Shown here: positions 1-26,033 of the stretch, one piece after another | Position numbering within the stretch: position 1 is the first letter of the stretch | Layout: each line of letters opens with the position of its first letter | Source of the DNA: Cynocephalus volans | Lineage: Eukaryota; Chordata; Mammalia; Dermoptera; Cynocephalidae | Assembly: GCF_027409185.1 (NCBI RefSeq) | Contig: NC_084462.1 | Coordinates: 24,837,577-24,901,576 of the forward strand | Length of the DNA stretch: 64,000 nt | Reading direction: 5' to 3' | Position numbers and translations under genes: made by a program | Notes under the pieces: model-generated | The model's input: the letters and a program-made list of their open reading frames with translations, nothing else | Database searches by the model: none | What the model was told of the DNA's origin: nothing

Positions 1-15217
<15,217 letters not shown>

Positions 15218-15632
15218 CGCAACTCTGGGCCCCTCCATGTCTCCACTCTCCCCACCTCATGGATGTAACCACTTGGAAAAGGGAAACAGGAGAAAAGAAC
15301 AAAATGAATCATTGCTTCCATGCCCCAGACTTGGCCTCTCTGAAGGGAAGGAGAGGTGGGCTTTGCCCTTCTGACGTAACCTTTCTCTCTGATGGTACTG
15401 GGGTACAGAAGCCGGGAGACCCCTGTGCCTAATACACCCTGGCTTTGTCCCTCTGCCTATTTCCTGCTGTGTTTGCCGTGGGGGAGCTTCACCTCACCTC
15501 ACCACTGAAGAGGAGCACTGCCTCCCTGCATTTAATGGGAAGAGCTCATAGTTTTCATGTATTTTTGGAACATTATCCCAGCCTCGTTTGTGCCTTAGTG
15601 ATTGGCTCAATAAACATGTTTGAATCAGCTGG
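15218..15632 (+). other. STAG3: STAG3 3' UTR
   Basis: Non-coding sequence between the stop codon and a canonical AATAAA at 15609-15614. Cleavage is inferred about 15-20 bases further on. Confidence 0.7.
15609..15614 (+). promoter_or_regulatory. STAG3: STAG3 poly(A) signal
   Basis: Canonical AATAAA about 390 bases after the STAG3 stop. It is the first such hexamer downstream of the stop. Confidence 0.7.
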
Positions 15633-16254
15633 TTCCTAGGGTGTGGCTCAAGATTGTTAAACTGATGGAAGTCAGGTTCTTTCTCTGCCTAGCCCCATGG
15701 CCCAGTGTACCAGGTGCCCCCCCCCCAGGCGCTTTGTGTATAGACTCCCTGGCTGTATTACCTAGTAACCGAGAGATGGGGTGGGGTAGAGGAGTTAGGG
15801 AGACATCAGCTGCCTTTGAGTTGTTTATCTAGTGGTGACAGTGCAGGCAGAAGTGAAGGAAGATGGTCTGCTGATAGGGTGGAGTGGGGTCCTGTGAAAC
15901 TACCTGTCTTACCCACTTAGGCCAGGCCGTGTATCTTGGCAGCCTTCACCCAAGAGTTCTTTCCAGGGGTAATTTCATCCCTTCATTACCTGTCATAATT
16001 TGGAATTTTATAGAATCACAGTGTCGGAGAGTTAGGAGGAAACTTAGAAGTTACTGTAAAAGTCTAACCCTAAAATCCAAGTCCTGCACACCTTCTTCAT
16101 CCTTGCCTCCGCCAGCTGGTTCTTCACTGAGTACTCTCAAGGTGTCCTTCAAAACATACCTCTATTCTGTTTCCTTCTCTGGTTGTGTCCATCATCTCTC
16201 ATCTATGCTACAAAATAGCCTCGGGAGTCCTGCCTCCTTGAAACTCTCACTTGT

Positions 16255-16448
16255 TTGTTTTTGTTCTGCCTTGTGGAGCAGCACAGTACCTCTCTTCTCT
16301 CCTTTCCTGTTGACAAGCAGTCAAATATATGAAAGACAGCTGTTGTCGCTTTTGTTTTTGTTCGGCCTTGTGGAGCAGCACAGTACCTCTCTTCTCTCCT
16401 TTCCTGTTGACAAGCAGTCAAATATATGAAGGACAGCTGTTGTCGCTT
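16255..16448. repeat. 97-bp tandem duplication (two copies)
   Basis: The phrase CCTTGTGGAGCAGCACAGTA recurs 97 bases apart (TTCTGCC start at 16264, TTCGGCC start at 16361), and the surrounding unit is nearly identical, with about two mismatches. The low divergence implies a recent duplication. Confidence 0.88.
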
Positions 16449-16658
16449 TCTACTTCCACTGTTTTCTTCTGTGGTTAAGGAATCCTTCAGCCTATCCTTT
16501 TAGATATGATTTCCAATTCTTCCCTGACATGGCCCCCTGCTTTAATTACAGGTTCTCACTGTGGTCTCCCAGGCTGAACACAACTGTCCAGCTAGTATTA
16601 CGTTCAGAAAGAGCCATGACTTTCTATGATCAGGCCACTCGGCCAAAATCATTTCTCC

Positions 16659-16716
16659 CTCCTTCCCCCTCCTCCTTTTCTTCCCCTTCCTCCCCTCCCC
16701 CTTCTTCTCTCACCAC
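16659..16716 (+). repeat. Polypyrimidine tract
   Basis: About 58 bases of C and T with almost no purines, a simple low-complexity tract that may adopt unusual DNA structure. Confidence 0.7.
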
Positions 16717-17154
16717 CCCAGAGAAAAGTTAGAAGTTGTTGGGTTAGTCTCCTTTTGGGATGGCAGCCTGTCAGTCCCTGAGGGCAACTAACCCATTCAG
16801 AGATGTTTAGCCTGTATTCAAGTAGAACAGCTCCAGAGAGAAAAACCTGTTTTATGGGATCTCTGTTTCCCAACGGAGTGGGAAAATTGAGGTGAAAATA
16901 TGGAGGTCATTAAGTATCTACGAGGAGAAAAATTCCTGAGTTATTTAAATACCAACCAAGCTAGAAGTACTTCACAATACCAAGAGAGAAACTTGAGGGT
17001 TTTGTGTAAATATGGATACCTATGTGCGGCCACACAGCCCAGTGTGGTGGATGGAGCCCCAGCCTTAGAATCTGTGGATGTTTACACCATGCTCCCCAAA
17101 TGCTTTGACACACAGTATCTCAATACAGGTTGGATCTAGGTCCTCTCCCCTTCT

Positions 17155-17568
17155 CTATGGTTGGTGGAGTTTGTATGTGTTCCCTCCAAAACTCGTGGAA
17201 ATTTGATCTCCAATGTGGCAGTGTTGGAAACTGATTGAGTCATAGGGGCGGATCCCTCATGAATGGATTAATGCTGTCCCTGGGGGATGAGGAGTAGTGA
17301 GTGAGTTCTCGCTCTGTTAGTTTCCGCCAGAGCTTGTTGTTTATAGGACCCTGGCACCTCCTCTCTGTCTCTCTCTTGCTTCCTCTCGCCATGTGATCTG
17401 CTTGCACCTGCCTGCTGCCTGCCACTTTCCGCCATGAGTAGAAGCATCCTGAGGCCCATGCCAGATGCAGCTGTCCCAGAATCGTAAGCCAAATAAACCT
17501 CTTTCCTTTATAAATTACCCAGTCTCAGGTATTTCTGTTTATAGCAACACAAAACAGACTAAAACAAT
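17155..17568 (+). mobile_element. MaLR LTR (MST/THE1 type), sense
   Basis: Typical MaLR LTR phrases appear in order: GAAATTTGATCTCCAATGTG, GATTGAGTCATAGGGGCGGA, CTTTCCGCCATGAGTAGAAG, AAATAAACCTCTTTCCTTTA (an AATAAA signal), and an end in CAGACTAAAACA. Confidence 0.82.
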
Positions 17569-19170
17569 GGTCTCCATGATTGTTTAACTAATATGGTGAA
17601 ACTGATGCCGTGCCAGTTTCTTGAGATGTTCACTGTTGAAACCCAGTCATCATGCTGTGAGAAAGCCCAAGCAGCTGCATGGAAAGGCCGTGTGTATGTA
17701 CTAGAGCCAACAGTCCTCACTGAGGTCCTGGGCAACAGCCAGCATCAGCCACTAGACAGGTATAGGCGGGAATAAGATGATTCCAAACCCCAGCTTTTAA
17801 GTTTTCCCAGCTGAGGCACAGGCATCAGGGAGCAGAGATAAGCCATCTTTTCTGTGTGCCTTCCAAATTCCTGACCTACAGACTCCAAGAGCCTAATAAG
17901 ATAGTGGTTGTTGATACCACGAAGTCTGGAGTGGTTAGTTACGTAGCCATAGTAACTGGAATAGAACCTTAAAGTCACAAGACTCCAAAAGTTAGGGCAT
18001 TTTTATCAATTGAAATTTTTTATTTATAAATTATATACACATTTGCTACTCATTTTATACATTATAATACACATTTAAAATGTAGTGGATGAGTTCATGA
18101 AATAAGTGTTTTAAAATTTTTATCGGTTAACAGTATGAAATACCTTTTTGCTCTAAAAAGTTTTAGTGAGAGCAAAGTAAAACAGTTTTTAAGTTACAGT
18201 TTAACATTTTGTGAAGTTCTAGTCAAAAGTTTGGTTTATTTTGATACTTAGTTTTAATGTCCTTCATAACTGAAAAGAATACCTCTCAAAAACATGTAAA
18301 TCCAAATGGAGTAAGTGCCTCTTTGCATTACTACTGTTTTAATAGATGAGTTTAAAACCCACTGAAATTCTTCATTTGGAGGACTTGTAAACAAGTGAGA
18401 AAATGGTATCCAAGTGCAAAAACGTCCATTCACTGTTTGGGACCACAAAACCAATACATCCTGTAGCACATACACTGCAGTTTGTGGCAATAAGCTGTGG
18501 ATTTTCCTCTCTTCTCTCAGGACACTGATATTAGAAGTGAGCCATGACATTTGGATCCCAGTGAGGGACACCAATGTCATTTAATAGTAACAAAACTTCA
18601 TTTTGTATTTTTATCTTAAAAAGTTAGAAATGTTCTTCATTTTTCCTGCACAACATCAGTAGATATTTTGTGTTCCACCCAAGATGCACACACCCCACCT
18701 TGACAAGCTCAGCTCTGAAGGATTCGTGCCAGCGAGCCCCCGCCAGCTAAGACAGGGCTATGGGCTGCTCAGCTGCACCTCAGACTGGGCAGGCCCAGGC
18801 CAGGCTGGACCTGGAGCTGAGGCCAGCTCAGGCAGGAGGTGCTGGGACTTCTGCATGCCTGACGAGTCATGCTAAGCAATGCTTTCAGGGGGCCAGCATA
18901 GCTGTGTGTTGTCTGTTAACTGAATACTGAATAATTGTTTTTAAATTACTTTAAATAAGGCCTGTCTTTTTTAACCTTGTGTTGTGGCCATGAGCTCTGC
19001 CAGAGGTGAGTTGTTGATATTATTTTCTGAATCATGAAGTGAAGAGATTTTTTTCCAGATTGCTGGAAAGTCTTCAGCTAATAGATAAGTTACCCCATCC
19101 TTTGAACTCAGGCAACACTACTCGAGGGTTATAGGATGAAAGAAGAATTTGTATTTGGATGACATAGGAG
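17569..19170. other. Intergenic sequence, no gene recognised
   Basis: AT-rich at 18000-18250. A 108-codon minus open frame at 18254-18580 has no recognisable domain. GC-richer sequence lies at 18690-18870. Confidence 0.4.
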
Positions 19171-19171
19171 G

Positions 19172-19680
19172 ATGTATTAGTCAGGGTTCTCCAGAGAGAC
19201 AGAATCAATAGGGTATGTTATAATTATATGAGAGGGATTTATTAGAGGAATTAGCTCATGTGACCGAAGAAAAAAGTCTCACGATAGGCCGTCTATAAAC
19301 TGGATGCCAGTAGCATGGCTCAGTTCAAGTCTAAAGGCCTCAAAACTAGGGAAGCCGATGGTGCCGTTGGTGTAAGTCCTACAACCCAAAAGCTGAAGAG
19401 TCTCGAGCCCTGATGTCCACAGACAGGAGAAAAGAGTGAATCCCAGCTCCAGCAGATAGAGAGCTTCACCTCCTTCCTCTTTTTGTTCTCTCTGGACCCT
19501 CGGTGGATTGGATGGTTCCCACCCACATTGAGGATGGGTCTTTCACACCCAGGCCACTTAGACTCTCATGCTAATCTCTGCTGGAAACACCCTTACGGAC
19601 ACACCTAAAAAGATAGCTTTCCCGGGTTTCTCAGCATTCCTTCATCTAACCAAGTTGACACCTAGAGTTAACCTTCACAG
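19172..19680 (-). mobile_element. ERVL LTR (MLT2 type), antisense
   Basis: Starts TATTAGTCAGGGTTCTCCAG, has GATTGGATGGTTCCCACCCA and CTGGAAACACCCTTACGGAC, and ends AAGTTGACACCTAGAGTTAA, all typical of antisense MLT2-class LTRs. Confidence 0.8.
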
Positions 19681-19724
19681 AGGGGAAAGGTTTCTTTTCA
19701 CTGATAGACATTTATTTTAATTTA

Positions 19725-19818
19725 TTTTCTGGCAGCTGGTTGGTAAGGGGATTCAAACCCTTGACTTCAGTGTTATCAGCACCATGCCCTAACCAAGTGA
19801 GCTAACCAGCCAGCCCAC
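19725..19818 (-). mobile_element. CYN-type SINE monomer, antisense
   Basis: The complement reads GGGCTGGCTGGTTAGCTCAC, then CATGGTGCTGATAACAC and an A-rich tail, giving one tRNA-Ile-like unit. Imperfect flanking repeats (ACTGATAGACATTT and ACTCATAGGTATTT) may be its target duplication. Confidence 0.78.
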
Positions 19819-22600
19819 TCATAGGTATTTTAAAATCTTCCTTGAGCTCTTGAGATCCTTCCCTGGGGAATAAGATGAAATATTGCAATCCTAGGAAGGA
19901 TTCATAAAATAAAGTCACTCTTTAGTGCAGATTCACGAAAACCTCTAAGTGTGTGTTGGGATAGCTTGTAGGAACAGACAGTAAAGAGTTATGGTCAGGA
20001 AGAAGAGAGATAATGAGAAGAGTGGAAAGCTCATGAAAGATAAACGCAGGGAAATTAAGACATCTAGTGTGCAAAGGAGCCCAGAATCCTGGATAAACTT
20101 GAAGGAAAATACATTCAATTTGTTTCAGTATATTAGAACGAGTGAAGGGATTCAGTGGTGTAGGTAGAAGCCAAAAAATAAAGCATCTGGTATTGCAGTA
20201 GCTTCTCTTTAGGAGATTGCATCAAAGCCTGGAGAGGCAGCCCAGCCTACTTATTAAGAGCTGCAGGTTCAAGCCCCAGCCTCTCCACTGCCGGAGCAGA
20301 GGAGGATGTTTGTTGACACAACCTTGTAGTTCAATTTTAAATTTTTTAACTGTGTGGGAGAGGCAGTTCAGCATAGTGGTTAATACACTCATATATGTTA
20401 CCTCTTATTTATATTACTTTAATAAAAAGTAAAATGTAATTGCAAGTCTAGAGGAACAAAAGTGGCCTTTTCCACATCAAAACATGTAAAAATAAATGTA
20501 GCACTTATGAGTCTCACTCTAAAAACTCAGATGAACAGAAACATAACTTTGTTTTTCCCTCCGTGATTTTAATCTTTTCTCCTGCCCCGCTGGTGGAGAA
20601 ATTTAACTCCTGATTCTTCCAGATTTCTTTCTTTTCTCTAAGATTGTGTCAAGTGTCAAAGCATTTTCAGGAGGAAGGAGGCCCCTGGTCCTCTGCCCAC
20701 ACAGCATGAGCTGTCTGCTGCTCCTGTGCCAGATGTGGCCACAGGAATCCACTCAAACTCACCACCAGCGCCTCCTCTCTGAGTCCTTGCCACCTCCCAG
20801 TGCTCTGCCCTTCTTTCCTTTACCTCAGCTTGTTCCGTCTCATCACTTCCTCACCTGCTCTCTCCCATTCAAGACGGGGACTCTTTCTGGCTGATGGGAT
20901 AAGCGTTCCACTCCTACTTGGCTTTTCTCAAACATTTTATCTGAACCACAAGTTTTTTACAATTCTTTAAGGAGGTTGGGCCTTTGAGGCCAAAAGCCAG
21001 AGAGACTGGCCAACAACTTCGGCTTCACTTTCACCCCTGTTCACATCTCCTCTGAAGTACTCAGACAGTTCTCTTTGAAAGGAAGGAAGGAAGGGGAAAA
21101 AAAATGCTGGGAAAAAACAGCTGCTTATTATCCCAAAAATATTATTGTGGTCTTTTTTAGCCATAGTACTTTCTCTGTGGTAAGTCTAGGCCCTCCAGAA
21201 TTGAGGCACATCAGAATCAGCTGCTGGGGTTTCTGTCTGCATTGGACCCATCAGGCCCACAGGAAGAGAAGCTGCTGCTCAGGGAAGAGCTGGGTGCTGC
21301 TCAGAACTGAGGCTGGGATAAGGTCAGGCTCTTTGCATGAAGGCAGTGCCGGAGCTGAGACAGTCTTACCTAAAGTGGTGAAGTTGACCACTGGATCTGC
21401 CAGGGGAGGTGCAATAAAGATCATGAAGTTATGTGTTGTCACATCTTCTACCAAAGAAAATGAATCCCATTGTCCTAGAGAGAATGGGATAAACTGAAGG
21501 AATGTCTCTTATGAAAGGATGGTCACCAACCTTCACTGAGCACATGAGCCAGGCCTCAGCAGAGTGCCACACCTACAGTAACTGACTTCGTCCTCTCAGT
21601 TACACCATGAAGCAGACAGTATGGCTCCTGTTGAGACACTGTATCTTTATATCTTTGCTTCATCTAAGCTTGCAGAACTATGAAACTGTGGTATCATTTT
21701 CAAACCCTCTTGGGCCCTAATTCTACAGACTGAGCACAAGGAAGGGCTGTGTCTGCAGGGCTTTCACCAAGAAATGTCCAGGAAGGAGGTAGCTACTACC
21801 AGACCTGTCATCTTGCCTGTACCTCCAGAAGAGGCCAGCAGTGCAGGTCTGGTACTCCCAGACTTTTGTTGCTAGGCTTAATGACCTTTTGTGACTGGAG
21901 TCACAGTTCTGGAGACTGTTCAGGAATAGCCAAGAAGTTTCAAGAAAGGACACATGCCCTCACATATACCAAAAGTATTCTAGTTAAGATCATGTGGTAT
22001 TGAAACAGAAATAAGCAAATCAATGGAGAGACTAGGAAAGAAGGAGACCTATTTGTAAGAACTTGTTTTATGATCGAGGTGGCATATTGAAACAAGAAAA
22101 GAGCCTAGTCAGTACTAGTCAGTAAATGGTTTGGGTGTACCTGACTTTTTGCCTAAAATGTTGCATAGCTATCTTACATGCTCCCAGAATAAAATTCTTC
22201 ATGAACTAGGAATCAACGCTTCATCGAATTAAGCACAAAAACTATAACTATTTTTATAATCTTTAGCCTTATTAAGCAATACACAAAATCTGGAAATAAA
22301 AGATTGACAGCTTTAGCCTCATGAAAATTAATAGGAATGAGTAGGCTGAAGAATTTTGATGTCTTCTATATTGCTTGAATCATATACAATGAGAACTTAT
22401 TGAGGGGAGAATAAGATTTTTTTTTTTTTAATGGTGAGTAATTAGCATTGTGCCATGGCTTTTAAATCTATCAGCCAGTAGGTCTGAGCTTCCCTTATGT
22501 ACTTTGTGCAGGGGGTTGAACAAAAGACAGTGGCTCTTCCTCTAGGGCTTAGTATCAACCTGTGAAAACTGGCCACAGGCTCTCACCATCAGAAGAGTCT
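19819..22600. other. Intergenic sequence with faint MIR relics
   Basis: GGAGAGGCAGCCCAGCCTAC at about 20231 and GGAGAGGCAGTTCAGCATAG at about 20345 resemble MIR cores, and 21525-21660 resembles the 3' part of a MIR. No gene was recognised. Confidence 0.4.
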
Positions 22601-22619
22601 GATCTGGCTGGGTGGTGAC

Positions 22620-23100
22620 CTCACTCTGGGACAGTTTCCTGGAGAGGGTAGGATTTGAACTGGGTCTTGCAAAGTAGATAGGATTTCAGTAGGTGGGAGA
22701 AAAAGGTCTTCCAGACTAGGGAGGTTGGGCCAGCCCGTGGCTCACTCGGGAGAGTGCGGTGCTGATAACACCAAGGCCCCGGGTTCAGATCCCATATACG
22801 GATGGCCGGTTCGCTCACTGGCTGAGCGTGGTGCTCACAGACTAGGGAGGTTGAGGCCAGTGGCCCCCAGTGCCCCAGGCATTCTTCACCCACCCTGAGG
22901 TGGGTCAGCTCTGCATGGGTCTCACCCTGATGTGGGGACATTTGTGGAGAAAACAGTGAAAGCAGATCTGAGCCAGGTGTGGAGATTGGTACACTGGGCT
23001 TGGGAGAAGGTCAAAGGCCAAGAGCATGCTGCCTGGGCCAGGGGCAGTGAGGTGATGACCTGGAGGCCTTACTGATGTAGACTCCTGTGAAGTCCAGTTT
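22620..23100 (+). mobile_element. L2-like relic interrupted by a SINE
   Basis: GGAGAGGGTAGGATTTGAACTGGG-type sequence (first 20 bases from about 22641) resembles LINE2 3' DNA. The CYN SINE at 22728-22837 sits inside it. Confidence 0.45.
22728..22837 (+). mobile_element. CYN-type SINE, second monomer truncated, tail-less
   Basis: A complete first monomer (GGCCAGCCCGTGGCTCACTC onward) and about 35 bases of the second monomer, ending GGTGCTCA with no A-tail. A perfect 16-bp direct repeat CAGACTAGGGAGGTTG flanks it (22712-22727 and 22838-22853). Confidence 0.88.
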
Positions 23101-23554
23101 ATGGGCTGCAGGGAGTGGATGAGGTGACAGAGTTTTCCCAAGGACTAAATGGGTTTATGGCAAACACCACAGGATGAAACAGATGCTGAATCTTTGACAG
23201 AAGGACAAGCCAAGACTCGGGTGACTTGGGATAGGTCCCTTTCTTTAGTTCTGATCACACCCTGGACAAAATGGTCCTCAAGATGGGCCCTTGGCTCTCA
23301 CACGGACCTAGATTCAGGCTCACAGCACACAAAGCATCCTGACCCCTGGAAACGGCCACCTGTGGCTGCATATGCAGCAGCATTCTGGTCAGTTTGCATT
23401 GGAACTGAACATAAACAGGAAAGGAATTTGGAGTAACACTTTGTGGGAAGAGACAGCAGAAGAGACAGAGGCCACAAAGGAGGGTCTCACTGCCTCCCAG
23501 TCCACACCTCTTGGGCAGGAGCCAGCCTGTTCTCCTCCTCACCACCTCTAAATG

Positions 23555-24060
23555 CTGTTGCTTTAATTCAACAAATAGCTGTGCCAGCGAGGTGGGGGGG
23601 ACAGGGAGGTGAAGCAGGCTGGGCGTGGAGGGCCTTGGAAGCAGCCTCTGGGTGAAGCAGGGCTGTGCACAAAGGAGGGCAGTGGCCTGTCTGGCTTGGG
23701 TTACGAAAGGATCCTGCCAGCTGCTGCATAGAGGACTGACTGCAGGAAGGCCAGTTAGGCTAATTTACATTATTCTTGCCCTTCCGGGCAAGAGAAGATG
23801 ACAAATCAGGGAGGTGGCCATGGGAATGGTCAGAAGCAGTCAACTGGTCAGGATGGGAAGCCCGCAGGCCTGCACATTGGAGATAGAAGAGTCAAAGGTG
23901 ACTATGCTCTGGGCCTGAGCAGCTGGAAGTCAGTTGCCATTAACTGTGAGAAGGGAAGCAGCAGATGGGGCAGAGCTCAGTGGGAGTCTCCAGGAGAAGT
24001 GAGTGGGCAGCCAGCCGCCTGCAGCTACAGGTTTAAACATGAGACTTGCTAGCATATGGA
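23555..24060 (+). mobile_element. L2-like relic
   Basis: CAACAAATAGCTGTGCC followed by GGAGGGCCTTGGAAGCAGCC, GGATCCTGCCAGCTGCTGC and so on follows the order of LINE2 3' sequence. Confidence 0.5.
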
Positions 24061-24597
24061 AGGTGTTGAGAGGCCACCTTAGGTCTCTGGCAGGTCATGC
24101 CGAGCTAGTACTCAGGTTACCTCTCTGCTGGCTTTCCTGCTTACAGCGTCTTCCTCTTCCCAAGTTTTTCCACATTCCCTCCGCCTTAGATGGGCGAGGG
24201 GGCTGGGGTGAGAGCCTTGTTCCTAATGAGAAGCCAGGTGCCGCTCCCTCCCCAGGGCAGGGAAGGAGGTTCTATCCAGCATCCCCCTGCAGTATCTCTG
24301 CCCTCCATACCCCTCCCCACTGATACCCACAGGCAGGGCTGGTAGCGGGCACCTGTGCTCACACAGAAGCACAGCCTTTGGGGATGGAGCAAGCCTTGTC
24401 ACTGTCACTTTAAGGAGGGAATCAACCACTATGTTCACCACCTCCAAGGGAGGCAGACGTGAGAGAAGGAAGTAGGGCTGGGCTGCAGCAAGCTGCTGGC
24501 TTCCCGGGCCTGCTGACAACATGAAAGCTTCCTTTGTTGAGAAGAGAATCACCGGTGCTGTCCCTGCAGCCCCCAGAGCCTGGGCTGGACAGGAGCG

Positions 24598-24658
24598 ATG
24601 GACCGGCTTTGGCCCTTGGTCCTGCTCTGGGAGCTCCTGACCCTCTGCATCACTGCCG
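24598..24658 (+). CDS. PVRIG: PVRIG exon 1 (signal peptide)
   Basis: ATG in GAGCGATGG context, then 20 codons of hydrophobic leader ending one base into a Gly codon before GTGAGT. Intact. Confidence 0.85.
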
Positions 24659-24746
24659 GTGAGTGGAGAGGCTAGAGGAGGCAGAGGACATAGGGAGGGG
24701 AATAATGTGGAAACAGCCCGTGGACCTTCTTGTCCTTATTCCACAG

Positions 24747-25097
24747 GGACCCCTGAGGTGTGGGTGCAGGTTCAGATGGAGGCCACTGAGCAACTGTCCT
24801 TGGCTGTTTGCTGTGGATTCCTGGGGTCTGGCTCCATCTCCCTGGTGACTGTGGGCTGGGGGGGACCCGATGGTGCCGGAGGGACCAGGCTGGCTGTGTT
24901 GCACCCAGAATTCGGCACCCAGCAGTGAGCCCCTGCCCACCAGGCCCGCTGGGAAACCAGAAGCAGCGTCTCCCTCATGTTGGAGGGATCCGAGGCAAGA
25001 AGCCCCAGTGCCAACACTACCTTCTGCTGCAAGTTTGTTTCCTTCCCTGAGGGCTCTCAGGAGGCCTGTGGGAACCTCCTGCCCAGCTCAGACCAAG
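24747..25097 (+). pseudogene. PVRIG: PVRIG exon 2 (IgV domain) with premature TGA
   Basis: The acceptor is TTATTCCACAG and the donor GTGGGA. The frame from GGG ACC CCT is PVRIG-like on both sides of TGA 24926-24928: it reads LAVLHPEFGTQQ before, and APAHQARWET and TTFCCKFVSFPEG after. The change from human is consistent with a single TGG to TGA substitution. Confidence 0.87.
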
Positions 25098-25170
25098 GTG
25101 GGATTGGAAAGAGGGGACAGGAAGGGACTTAGGCACTGGCTGCCCATCTGACACCTCTCTCTGTGCCCAG

Positions 25171-25294
25171 GGCTCCCTGCCCCAACTTCAGCCCCCATTC
25201 TGAGGATGGACCTGGCCAGGATCTTGGGGGTCTTGGTGGTCCTCCTCTTCGGCTGCATTTACATCCTCCACCTCCTGTGCCAGCAGAGGCATTG
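25171..25294 (+). pseudogene. PVRIG: PVRIG exon 3 (stalk and transmembrane)
   Basis: The acceptor is TGTGCCCAG and the donor GTGAGA. It encodes LPAPTSAPILRMDLARILGV and a hydrophobic membrane span. Intact in itself but downstream of the nonsense codon. Confidence 0.82.
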
Positions 25295-25373
25295 GTGAGA
25301 CCTGCGCCCCAGTCTAAGTCCCCATACTGCTAGGCTAGCCACATGCTTTGTTCTGATTCCTTCTCTCTCCCAG

Positions 25374-25431
25374 GTCTGTCGCTAAGCTTCAGCCACCTCT
25401 CACCAGCCCCCAGGCACAGACACGAGCGCAG
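25374..25431 (+). pseudogene. PVRIG: PVRIG exon 4 (juxtamembrane)
   Basis: The acceptor is CTCCCAG and the donor GTGAGG. It encodes SVAKLQPPLTSPQAQTRAQ, similar to the human tail (LQPSRTSPQ). Downstream of the nonsense codon. Confidence 0.78.
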
Positions 25432-25528
25432 GTGAGGAGTAGGGATCGTGTTTGGAGTGGGAAGAAGAATGGGGCTGGAGCATGGGCTCTGAGGGGAGTC
25501 TCACTTGACCTTCCACCCCCCACATCAG

Positions 25529-26033
25529 GCAGACAGCCAAGCTTCCCTGGCCTCTCTCCACACCTGCTATGCCACCATCAACAGCCTCTGCCCAGCAACT
25601 CTGGACATGGTCCACTCACACCAGCAACTGTCCCAATGGGCACCACTCCCTGTCCACACTGCACATGAACCCCTGGGCATCTCTGCCAGCCTGTGTGTGC
25701 AGCAGTTTCATCTCTGTTGAAAATGGGCTCTATGCGAAGGCAGGGGAGAGGCTGCCCCACACTGGCCCTAACCATATCCCTTTCCCTGAGAGCCATGGAA
25801 GGGCACTTAGGAGTTTGATGACCGATACCCCAAGTCCACTTGGACTTCTTCCCCTCCCAGGCCTCTGGAACCCTCCCACCCCCGCATGTTGGGCATCTGC
25901 ATCCCAGGCGCCCACTGTCCTCACACATCATGATTCATTCTTGGGCCTCCGATTAGCGTCTCCACACATATCCGGCCAGGACCACTTGCTGCGGATGTGG
26001 TCAGCGTGTGTGCACGTGTGGGCACAGGTGTGA
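25529..26033 (+). pseudogene. PVRIG: PVRIG exon 5 (cytoplasmic tail) with frameshift
   Basis: Begins in frame as ADSQASLASLHTCYATIN with one ITIM-like tyrosine and stops at 25718-25720. The conserved SVENGLYAKAGERLPHTGP segment lies in the +1 frame from about 25700, which runs open to 26033. The 3' end of the gene is not defined. Confidence 0.78.

Larger units (their letters stand above)
15633..17150. other. Intergenic sequence downstream of STAG3
   Basis: No gene evidence. It contains the 97-bp tandem duplication at 16255-16448 and a polypyrimidine tract at 16659-16716. Confidence 0.5.
24598..26033 (+). pseudogene. PVRIG: PVRIG (CD112R), apparently inactivated
   Basis: The five coding exons are 24598-24658, 24747-25097, 25171-25294, 25374-25431 and 25529 onward, with good splice sites and compatible phases. 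They translate to a PVRIG-like protein: a hydrophobic signal peptide (MDRLWPLVLLWELLTLCITA), one IgV-type domain (GFLGSGSISLVTVGWGGPDG, TTFCCKF), a transmembrane segment (ILGVLVVLLFGCIYILHLL) and a tail with a YATI tyrosine motif. PVRIG is an inhibitory receptor for nectin-2 (CD112) on T and NK cells. Two lesions break it. An in-frame TGA at 24926-24928 replaces the Trp I recall in human (RQWAP). A frameshift in exon 5 between about 25680 and 25720 puts the conserved SVENGLYAKAGE segment in another frame. The first predicted product stops after about 80 residues, before the transmembrane segment. A read error or polymorphism could explain one lesion but hardly both. Confidence 0.88.
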
